Shown here: positions 6,300 through 13,004 of the stretch, piece after piece | Layout: each line of letters opens with the position of its first letter | How positions within the stretch are numbered: the stretch's first letter is position 1 | Assembly (NCBI GenBank): GCA_016704145.1 | Contig: JADJAS010000007.1 | Location: forward strand, 1,612,001-1,676,000 | Direction: 5' to 3' | Origin: Rhodocyclaceae bacterium | Lineage (GTDB): Bacteria; Pseudomonadota; Gammaproteobacteria; Burkholderiales; Rhodocyclaceae | DNA length: 64,000 nt | Notes under the pieces: generated by a model | The model's database searches: none | Told to the model about the DNA's origin: nothing | What the model saw: the letters and a program-made list of their open reading frames with translations, nothing else | Program-made: the position numbers and the translations under genes

Positions 6300-9200
6300 A
6301 TGCCCGCCGCTGCCATCGACACCTTCCTCGCCCGCTGGCAGGGCGTCACCGCCTCCGAACTGGCGACGGCGCAGAGCTTCGTCATCGACCTCTGCCGCCT
6401 GCTCGACGTCGACGCGCCGCACGCCACGGCCGAGCAGGACTACATGTTCGAGCGGCCGATCACCTTCCGCCATGGCGACGGCGGTGCCAGCGCCGGCCGC
6501 ATCGACTGCTACCGCCGCGGCGCTTTCGTCCTCGAAGCCAAGAAGCTGAAAGTCAGCGGTGGTGGCACGCTGAATAAAGGTTTCGACGACGCCCTGCTGC
6601 GTGCCCGCTCGCAGGCCGAGGGCTACGCCCGCGCGCTGCCGGCCGGGGAGGGCCGGCCGCCGTTCCTGATCGTCGTCGACGTCGGCAACGTCATCGAGCT
6701 GTACGCCGAATTCACGCGCACCGGCGCCACTTACGTTCCCTATCCCGATCCGCGCTCGCACCGCATCCGCCTGGCCGACCTGCGCGACGATGCCGTTCGC
6801 GCCCGCCTGCGCGCCGTCTGGCTCGACCCGCTGGCGCTCGACCCGACCAGACAATCGGCCAAGGTCACGCGGGAAATCGCCACCCATCTGGCCGGGGTCG
6901 CCAAGTCGCTGGAAGCCGCCGGCCACGCGCCGGAAACCGTCGCCGGCTTCCTCACGCGCTGCTTGTTCAGCATGTTCGCCGAAGACGTGGCGCTCATCCC
7001 CAAGGGCAGCTTCACCGAACTGCTGAAGAGCCTCAAGGACGATCCCGGCCAGCTGGTGCCGCTGCTCGCCGCGCTCTGGAAGGAAATGGACACCGGCGGC
7101 TTCTCGGTCGTGCTGCGCAAGACCCTGCCGCGCTTCAACGGCAAGCTGTTCAAGCATCCCGAGGTCTTGCCGCTGACCAAGGCGCAGATCGGCCTGCTGA
7201 TTGAAGCCGCCAGCGCCGACTGGACGCAGGTCGAGCCGGCTATCTTCGGCACCCTGCTGGAACGTGCGCTCGATCCGCGCGAACGCCACGCCCTCGGCGC
7301 CCACTACACGCCGCGCGCCTATGTCGATCGCCTGGTCCAGCCGACCGTGATCGAGCCGCTGCGGCAGGCGTGGAGCTACGTGCAGGGCGCGGCGGTGCTG
7401 CTCGCCAACGAGGGCAAGCACAAGGAGGCCGTCGCCGAACTGCGGCAATTCCACCACCGCCTGTGCACGCTGCGCGTGCTCGATCCGGCCTGCGGCAGCG
7501 GCAATTTCCTCTACGTGTCTCTGGAACACCTGAAGCGGCTGGAAGGCGAAGTGCTCAACCAGTTGCACGACCTCGGCGAATCGCAGTCGCTACTCGAAGC
7601 CGAGGGCCTCACCGTCGATCCGCACCAGTTCCTCGGCCTGGAGATCAACCCGCGCGCCGCCGCCATCGCCGAGCTGGTGCTGTGGATCGGCTACCTGCAA
7701 TGGCACTTCCGCATGCGCGGTACCGGCCTGCCGCCGCAGCCCGTGCTCAAGGACTTCCGCAACATCGAATGCCGTGACGCCGTGCTGGATGATGGCAAAC
7801 CCGCGACCTGGCCGGATGCCGATGTCGTCGTCGGCAACCCGCCCTTTATCGGCGCTTCGAACATGCGCGCCGCGCTCGGCGATGAGTACGTGGAAAGCTT
7901 GCGTGCGGCATGGCTGGATGTACCGGACTCAGCCGACTTTGTCATGTTCTGGTGGCACCACGCAGCACAACTCGTCGCGCAGGGGAAAATCTCCCGCTTC
8001 GGCTTTATCACCACCAACAGCCTGCGCCAGACCTTCAACCGCCGCGTCGTCCAGAGCGCGCTCGACGCCGGGCTGCATCTCGACTTCGCCATTCCCGACC
8101 ACCCGTGGGTGGACAGCGCCGACGGCGCGGCCGTGCGCATCGCCATGACCGTCATCGTGCCCGGCGCTGGCGAAGGCCGGCGAGTGGACGTGACCGCCGA
8201 GCGCGAAGGCAAGGGCGAGGGACTCGACGTCGACCTCACCGAGCGCAGTGGCATCCTCCACGCCGACCTGAGTATTGGCATCAACATCACGGCCGCGCAG
8301 GCCCTGCAGGCGAACGCCGGCGTCAGCTCACCGGGCTTCAAGCTTCACGGCGCTGGCTTTATCGTCACGCCGGAGGAACGCGCGGTGCTCGAAGCCGACG
8401 CGCCGATCAAGGATTACCGCAACGGTCGCGACATCACCGACCGGCCGCGCGGCGTGCAATTGATCGACCTATTTGGCCACGACGCTGACACCGTGCGCCG
8501 CCGCTGGCCGGCGACATTCCAGCATGTGTTGGTTAACGTGAAGCCAGAGCGCGAGGCCAAGGCACATACCAAGGACGGCGCGGGTTACGCCAGGCTGTGG
8601 TGGCTGCATGGCAAGCCGCGCCAAGAACTGCGAAAAATGCTGGTCGGCCTGCCGCGCTATATCGCCACGGTCGAAACCGCCAAGCACCGCGTCTTCCAGT
8701 TTCTCGACGCCGCTATCGCGCCCGACAATCGGCTGATCTGCATTGCCCTCGACGACGGTTATTCACTCGGCGTGCTCTCCAGTCGCGTGCATGTCTGCTG
8801 GGCGTTGGCGCAGGGCGGCACGCTCGAAGATCGGCCGGTTTACAACAAGACCTCTTGCTTCGACACTTTTCCCTTTCCCGCTGCATCGACGGAGCAGCAG
8901 GCGCGCGTCGGCGACCTCGCGGAGCAGATCGACGCGCATCGCAAGCGCGTGCTCGCTGCGCACGAATCGCCGACCCTCACTGGTCTCTACAACGTGCTGG
9001 CGAAAGTCAGCCGTGGCGACACGCCTCTGAACGCCAAGGAAAAGACGATTCACGACCAGGGCCTGGTCGCGGTGCTGAAGTCGCTTCACGACGAGCTCGA
9101 CGCGGCGGTGCTCGATGCCTACGGCTGGCACGACACGCCCACCGACGAACAAATCCTCGAACGCCTCGTCGCGCTCAACGCCGAACGCGCGGCCGAGGAA

Positions 9201-9554
9201 GCGCAGGGCAATATCCGTTGGTTAAGACCGGCGTTCCAGAATCCGCAGGGCGGCGGGGAGCGGTCGGCGACGCCAAGGAATTCGGTGCTGTTTGCCGCTA
9301 ACGAGGCGGCGACGACCCAACCTGAGCCGCCCACCCCGCTTGCCCCCAAAGACAAAACTCCCTGGCCTTCCACGCTACCCGACCAGATGGCCGCGCTCGC
9401 CGCCGCGCTCGACGGTTCACCGCAGCTGCCGGAAGAACTCGCCGCCCGCTTCGCCGGCAAGGGCAAGTGGAAAGCGCGCCTGCCGGAACTGCTCGCCACG
9501 CTGGCCACCCTCGGCCGCGCCCGCAGTCTGGAAGACGGGCGGTGGATGAGGTGA
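6300..9554 (+). CDS. Type IIL (MmeI-like) restriction-modification enzyme, class I DNA methyltransferase
   Basis: A 1084-residue one-polypeptide restriction and modification enzyme. In order: an N-terminal nuclease region with a PD-(D/E)XK style motif (FVLEAKKLK, about residue 80), a helical spacer, an adenine methyltransferase core with the SAM motif LDPACGSGNFLY and catalytic motif VVGNPPFIGASN, and a C-terminal recognition region. MmeI-type proteins methylate one strand of an asymmetric site and cut about 20 bases away, with no separate nuclease or specificity subunit. I take the ATG at 6300; the frame is open 105 bases further upstream. Two copies of the 23-bp repeat lie inside the frame, one right after the nuclease motif (KVSGGGTL) and one near residue 902 (KVSRGDTP). 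Relics of its C-terminus are found at 3022 and 5655. Confidence 0.88.
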   Translation: MPAAAIDTFLARWQGVTASELATAQSFVIDLCRLLDVDAPHATAEQDYMFERPITFRHGDGGASAGRIDCYRRGAFVLEAKKLKVSGGGTLNKGFDDALLRARSQAEGYARALPAGEGRPPFLIVVDVGNVIELYAEFTRTGATYVPYPDPRSHRIRLADLRDDAVRARLRAVWLDPLALDPTRQSAKVTREIATHLAGVAKSLEAAGHAPETVAGFLTRCLFSMFAEDVALIPKGSFTELLKSLKDDPGQLVPLLAALWKEMDTGGFSVVLRKTLPRFNGKLFKHPEVLPLTKAQIGLLIEAASADWTQVEPAIFGTLLERALDPRERHALGAHYTPRAYVDRLVQPTVIEPLRQAWSYVQGAAVLLANEGKHKEAVAELRQFHHRLCTLRVLDPACGSGNFLYVSLEHLKRLEGEVLNQLHDLGESQSLLEAEGLTVDPHQFLGLEINPRAAAIAELVLWIGYLQWHFRMRGTGLPPQPVLKDFRNIECRDAVLDDGKPATWPDADVVVGNPPFIGASNMRAALGDEYVESLRAAWLDVPDSADFVMFWWHHAAQLVAQGKISRFGFITTNSLRQTFNRRVVQSALDAGLHLDFAIPDHPWVDSADGAAVRIAMTVIVPGAGEGRRVDVTAEREGKGEGLDVDLTERSGILHADLSIGINITAAQALQANAGVSSPGFKLHGAGFIVTPEERAVLEADAPIKDYRNGRDITDRPRGVQLIDLFGHDADTVRRRWPATFQHVLVNVKPEREAKAHTKDGAGYARLWWLHGKPRQELRKMLVGLPRYIATVETAKHRVFQFLDAAIAPDNRLICIALDDGYSLGVLSSRVHVCWALAQGGTLEDRPVYNKTSCFDTFPFPAASTEQQARVGDLAEQIDAHRKRVLAAHESPTLTGLYNVLAKVSRGDTPLNAKEKTIHDQGLVAVLKSLHDELDAAVLDAYGWHDTPTDEQILERLVALNAERAAEEAQGNIRWLRPAFQNPQGGGERSATPRNSVLFAANEAATTQPEPPTPLAPKDKTPWPSTLPDQMAALAAALDGSPQLPEELAARFAGKGKWKARLPELLATLATLGRARSLEDGRWMR
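6549..6571 (+). repeat. 23-bp dispersed repeat, copy 4 (degenerate, coding)
   Basis: Inside the restriction-modification gene, translated KVSGGGTL. Differs from the consensus mainly in the centre (GGTGGT) and at the last base. It directly follows the EAKKL nuclease motif. Confidence 0.7.
9003..9025 (+). repeat. 23-bp dispersed repeat, copy 5 (coding)
   Basis: Centre GTG, right arm GCGACACGCC; identical to the copies at 38508 and 62708. Translated KVSRGDTP within the C-terminal part of the restriction-modification enzyme. Confidence 0.9.
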
Positions 9555-9557
9555 TTT

Positions 9558-9591
9558 AACGCTTGCCATTTAACGGCGAGCGTTATATGCT
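9558..9591 (+). promoter_or_regulatory. higBA promoter and operator
   Basis: A -35 TTGCCA (9563-9568) and a -10 TATGCT (9586-9591) with 17-bp spacing are embedded in a 10-bp inverted repeat with one mismatch (AACGCTTGCC, 7 bases, GGCGAGCGTT; 9558-9584). The predicted transcription start falls on or next to the higB ATG at 9598, so the message may be leaderless. HigA binding is inferred from the family. Confidence 0.7.
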
Positions 9592-9597
9592 GAGGCC

Positions 9598-9879
9598 ATG
9601 ATCCGATCGTTCAAGTGCAAGGACACGGAAGCGCTGTTCGTCGGAGTGCGCTGCCACCGTCGCTGGCTGGCTTTCCGCGCGGTCGCGGAGCGCAAACTGG
9701 CAATGCTGCATCGGGCGGTTCGGCTGGACGATCTGCGCATACCGCCGCAGAACCGGTTGGAGGCGCTGAAGGGCGACCGGAAAGGCCAGTGGAGCATCCG
9801 CATCAACGATCAATGGCGGATTTGCTTCGTCTGGAACGACGGACAGGTGTTCGACGTGGAGATCGTGGATTACCACTGA
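9598..9879 (+). CDS. higB: HigB-type toxin (RelE superfamily)
   Basis: A 93-residue ribosome-dependent mRNA interferase. It has the typical start MIRSFKCKDTEALFVG, the central IPPQNRLEALKGDRKGQWSI and the end INDQWRICFVWNDG, then VFDVEIVDYH, which is diagnostic for the HigB/GraT group. Toxin precedes antitoxin, the inverted gene order typical of higBA. The gap to higA is 9 bases and carries a strong GGAGG. The leader before the ATG is very short and has only a weak TGAGG. Confidence 0.93.
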   Translation: MIRSFKCKDTEALFVGVRCHRRWLAFRAVAERKLAMLHRAVRLDDLRIPPQNRLEALKGDRKGQWSIRINDQWRICFVWNDGQVFDVEIVDYH

Positions 9880-9888
9880 GGAGGCGAC

Positions 9889-10200
9889 ATGAGCGAGATT
9901 CGCAACGGCATGCGGACAATTCATCCGGGAGAGATTCTGCGTGAGGAATTCCTCGTGCCGATGAATCTGTCGGCGAACGCATTGGCGATCGCACTCGGCG
10001 TGCCGGCCCCGCGCATCAACGACGTCGTTCGCGAGCGGCGCGGCGTCACCGCCGACACGGCGCTGCGACTGTCCCGCTATTTCGGCACCAGCGCCGAGTT
10101 CTGGATGGGCCTGCAAGCCGACTACGATCTGCGTCTCGCCGAGGAGGCCGCCAGCGAGACGCTGGCGAGAATCCGGCGCATGGAAAAGCTGCCCGCGTAA
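9889..10200 (+). CDS. higA: HigA-type antitoxin (XRE family)
   Basis: A 103-residue antitoxin with a helix-turn-helix. It begins with the family signature RTIHPGEILREEFLVPM and continues LSANALAIALGVPAPRINDVVRERRGVTADTALRLSRYFG in consecutive blocks, then FWMGLQADYDL, all typical of the HigA/VapI group. It neutralises HigB and should repress the dyad-bearing promoter upstream. The TAA stop is fused to a copy of the 23-bp repeat. Confidence 0.93.
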   Translation: MSEIRNGMRTIHPGEILREEFLVPMNLSANALAIALGVPAPRINDVVRERRGVTADTALRLSRYFGTSAEFWMGLQADYDLRLAEEAASETLARIRRMEKLPA

Positions 10201-10221
10201 AGTCAGCCGTCGCGGCACGCC
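10199..10221 (+). repeat. 23-bp dispersed repeat, copy 6
   Basis: Begins inside the TAA stop codon of higA. Identical over 23 bases to copies 1, 2 and 3. It marks the right-hand edge of the TA/restriction island. Confidence 0.9.
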
Positions 10222-10259
10222 GCCAAGCACAAAGCGACGCCGGACGCTACACTGCGGCG

Positions 10260-11558
10260 ATGGAATTTACTCCCGAACAGAAACGGCGCCGGCTGCTGAT
10301 GCTGCTGGTGGTTGTGGCGGCCTACGTGCTGTCGTTCTTCCAGCGCTTCGCGCCGGCCGGCATCGCCCAGGACCTGGCCGCCGCCTTCCAGACCACGGCG
10401 GCTTCGCTGGGTGCGCTGGCCGCCACCTACTTCTACGTTTACACGGTGATGCAGGTGCCGACCGGCATCCTGGTCGATACCCTCGGCGCGCGCCGCATCC
10501 TGCTGCTCGGCGGCCTGGTGGCGGGCGGCGGCAGCCTGATGTTCGGCATGGCCGAAAGCCTGAACGCCGCGCTGGTCGGCCGCACGCTGGTGGGGTTGGG
10601 CGTCTCGGTGGTGTTCATCGCCGCGCTGAAGATCATCGCCGTCTGGTACGAGGAGCGGCGCTTCGCCACCGTGGTCGGCGTGTTCATGCTGGTCGGCAAC
10701 CTCGGCTCGGTGCTGGCCGGCGCGCCGCTGTCGTGGCTAGCGCAGACGGCGGGCTGGCGCGGCGTGTTCACCGGTGTCGGCATCGTCTCGCTGGCCCTGG
10801 GCGCGGCCTGCTGGCTGCTGGTGCGCGACCGCGCGCAACCAGGCGCCGGCGGCTCCGGCGGCATCGGCCGCGTCGATCGCACCATGATTCTGCAGGGCTT
10901 GCTGACGGTGCTGCGCAACCCCGCCACCTGGCCGGCGGCGGCGGTCAATTTCGGCCTCGGCGGCAGCTTCTTCGCCTTCGGCGGCCTGTGGGCGGCGCCT
11001 TACCTGATGCAGGTGCACGGCATGAGCCGCGCCATCGCCTCGGCGCATCTGTCGATGTATTTCGCCGGCTTCGCGGTCGGCTGCCTGCTGCTCGGCAACC
11101 TTTCCGACCGGCTGGGCCGGCGCAAGGCGGTGGTGCTGGTGGCGGCGCACATTTATGGCGTGATCTGGCTGGTCTGGCTGTCGGGCGTGCTGCTGCCGCC
11201 GGCGGTGACCTACACCCTGTTTGCCGTGATGGGCGTGGCGATGGCCAGCTTCAGCCTGACCTGGGCCTGCGCCAAGGAAGTCAATCCGCCGTACCTGTCG
11301 GGCATGTCCACTTCCGTCACCAACATGGGCGGCTTCCTCGGCGGCGCGGTGATGCAGCCGCTGGTCGGCTGGGTGATGGACCTGCGCTGGAACGGCGCCA
11401 TGGCCGACGGCGTGCGCATCTACGCGCCCGACGATTTTCGCATGGGCCTGGCGCTGCTGGTGGCGATGGCGTGGTTCGGCGTGCTGTCGGCGTGGCGCAT
11501 CCGCGAAACCCGCTGCCGCAACATCCACGCCGAACTGGCGGCGGCGGGCGCGCGATGA
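10260..11558 (+). CDS. MFS transporter
   Basis: Inner-membrane secondary transporter of 432 residues with twelve predicted helices. The loop 2-3 signature appears as DTLGARRI, and its duplicate in the second half as NLSDRLGRRKAV. A long central loop with a glycine-rich stretch (QPGAGGSGGIG) separates the halves. The substrate cannot be read from the sequence. It overlaps by 4 bases with a CbiX-like chelatase gene, which could hint at a link to metal or tetrapyrrole metabolism, but this is weak. Confidence 0.85.
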   Translation: MEFTPEQKRRRLLMLLVVVAAYVLSFFQRFAPAGIAQDLAAAFQTTAASLGALAATYFYVYTVMQVPTGILVDTLGARRILLLGGLVAGGGSLMFGMAESLNAALVGRTLVGLGVSVVFIAALKIIAVWYEERRFATVVGVFMLVGNLGSVLAGAPLSWLAQTAGWRGVFTGVGIVSLALGAACWLLVRDRAQPGAGGSGGIGRVDRTMILQGLLTVLRNPATWPAAAVNFGLGGSFFAFGGLWAAPYLMQVHGMSRAIASAHLSMYFAGFAVGCLLLGNLSDRLGRRKAVVLVAAHIYGVIWLVWLSGVLLPPAVTYTLFAVMGVAMASFSLTWACAKEVNPPYLSGMSTSVTNMGGFLGGAVMQPLVGWVMDLRWNGAMADGVRIYAPDDFRMGLALLVAMAWFGVLSAWRIRETRCRNIHAELAAAGAR

Positions 11559-11914
11559 AAGGCATCATCCTGTTCGGCCATGGCGCGCGTTCCGCCGAGT
11601 ACGCGCAGCCCTTCGAGCGCATTCGCGACGCGATGATGGCGCGGCAACCCGACGCGCTGATCGAGCTCGGCTTTCTGGAACTGACCCGGCCGAGCCTCGA
11701 CGAATCGATCGCCTGCCTGGTTTCGCGCGGGGTCAGGCGAATCTCCGTGGTGCCGATTTTCATCGGCCCCGGCCGGCACGTGCTGAAGGACCTGCCGCAA
11801 CTGGCGGCCAATGCCATGGATCGCTTCCCCGATCTGGCAATCACCCTGGCGCCGCCGGTCGGCGAATCGGTGGCGGTGGTCGACGCCATGGCCCGCTTTG
11901 CGCTCGATGCCTGA
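11555..11914 (+). CDS. CbiX/SirB-family sirohydrochlorin chelatase-like protein
   Basis: A 119-residue single-domain member of the class II chelatase family, the size of the small CbiX form that works as a dimer. The metal-binding histidines are visible in LFGHGARS near the N-terminus and PIFIGPGRHVLKDLP in the middle. Such enzymes insert cobalt, nickel or ferrous iron into sirohydrochlorin on the way to cobalamin or siroheme. The start ATG overlaps the stop of the MFS gene. No other tetrapyrrole gene is near, so the pathway is not fixed by context. Confidence 0.85.
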   Translation: MKGIILFGHGARSAEYAQPFERIRDAMMARQPDALIELGFLELTRPSLDESIACLVSRGVRRISVVPIFIGPGRHVLKDLPQLAANAMDRFPDLAITLAPPVGESVAVVDAMARFALDA

Positions 11915-11946
11915 CAATTGAAGATGCAGGGGCTTGAATTGATGTA

Positions 11947-11966
11947 ATATAAGCATATTCTTATAT
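11947..11966 (+). promoter_or_regulatory. ArsR/BigR-like palindromic operator before the RND operon
   Basis: A perfect 7-bp inverted repeat, ATATAAG, six bases, CTTATAT, stands directly before the adaptor gene ATG. An AT-rich dyad with this spacing is characteristic of operators bound by ArsR/SmtB-type repressors such as BigR and SqrR, which sense sulfide or persulfide. A possible -35 (TTGAAT, 11934-11939) and -10 (TATTCT, 11956-11961) straddle it. No ArsR gene is in the window. Confidence 0.6.
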
Positions 11967-11969
11967 GCG

Positions 11970-12992
11970 ATGAACACCATGCCACCCATCGTTCCCGTTC
12001 TGTCGGCGCCACGACGCGCACTTGCGCTGCTGGCCGCTTTCATGGTGCTGCAATCTGCGCTGGCGTTCGCGCAGACCGGCAGCGTCACCCTGGCACTGCG
12101 CGAGGTGGCGCTGACCTATCCGGCGGAGGCAGTGGTCGAGGCCGTGCGTCAGGCCACGGTGGCCGCGCAGGTGCAGGGCCGGGTCATCGACGTGCGCGCC
12201 GACGCCGGCCAGCGCGTGCAGAAAGGCCAGCTGTTGATGCGCATCGACGCGCGCGAGGCAGCAGCAGGCGCGGCCGGCGCCCAGGCGCAGCTGGTCGAGG
12301 CCGAGGCCAATTATGAGCGGACCCGCAATCTCCACGCGCGGAAGTTCGTCAGCGCGGCGGCGCTGGACAAGGCCGAGGCCGAGCTGAAGGCGGCGCGGGC
12401 GGTCGCCGGCGCCAGCGGTGCCACCGTTTCGCACGCCACCGTGACGGCGCCGCTGGCCGGCGTCGTCGCCCAGCGCCACACCGAGCTTGGCGAGATGGCC
12501 TCGCCCGGCAAGCCGCTGATCACCGTTTACGATCCCAAGGGCATGCGCGTCATCGCCAGCATCCCGCAGTACAAGCTGGCGGAAGTCAGGCGTGGCGGCA
12601 CGGCGCGCCTGGAGTTCCCCGAAGCCGGGCTGTGGGTGGACGCGACGCGCGTGGAAGTGCTGCCCACCGCCGATGCGCGCAGCCACACCGTGACGGCGCG
12701 GCTCTATCTTCCGGACGACGTGCCTGGCGTGATTCCCGGCATGGCCGCGCGCGCCCATTTCGTCATCGGCGGCGGCAAGAAGCTCACCGTGCCGCCGAAA
12801 GCGGTGCTCCGGCGCGGCGAGGTGACGGGCGTCTACGTGCTGGACGCGCAAGACGTGCCGCGCCTGCGCCAGGTGCGCCTCGGCGAGATGCTCGGCAACG
12901 GCGAACTGGAGGTGCTGGCCGGCCTCGCGGCCGGCGATCGCGTCAGCCTGGCGCCGATCCAGGCCGGCATCCAGATCAAGCAAGCCAAGTAG
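11970..12992 (+). CDS. RND efflux periplasmic adaptor (membrane fusion protein)
   Basis: A 340-residue secreted adaptor linking an inner-membrane RND pump to an outer-membrane channel. It has an N-terminal signal sequence (ALALLAAFMVLQSALAFAQ), a split lipoyl/barrel-sandwich domain (VQGRVIDVRADAGQRVQKGQ and VTAPLAGVVAQRHTELGEM), a coiled-coil hairpin rich in Ala and Glu between them, then a beta-barrel and membrane-proximal domain (IPGMAARAHFVIGGGKK). First gene of an operon with the RND permease and a DUF2892 protein. A degenerate 23-bp repeat copy encodes EVRRGGTA in the barrel. An in-frame ATG three codons downstream is an alternative start. Confidence 0.9.
   Translation: MNTMPPIVPVLSAPRRALALLAAFMVLQSALAFAQTGSVTLALREVALTYPAEAVVEAVRQATVAAQVQGRVIDVRADAGQRVQKGQLLMRIDAREAAAGAAGAQAQLVEAEANYERTRNLHARKFVSAAALDKAEAELKAARAVAGASGATVSHATVTAPLAGVVAQRHTELGEMASPGKPLITVYDPKGMRVIASIPQYKLAEVRRGGTARLEFPEAGLWVDATRVEVLPTADARSHTVTARLYLPDDVPGVIPGMAARAHFVIGGGKKLTVPPKAVLRRGEVTGVYVLDAQDVPRLRQVRLGEMLGNGELEVLAGLAAGDRVSLAPIQAGIQIKQAK
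12582..12604 (+). repeat. 23-bp dispersed repeat, copy 7 (degenerate, coding)
   Basis: About 19 of 23 positions agree with the consensus. It lies in the adaptor gene in the usual KVSRGDTP frame, here read EVRRGGTA. Could partly be chance. Confidence 0.5.
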
Positions 12993-13004
12993 CCAAGGCA
13001 AGCC

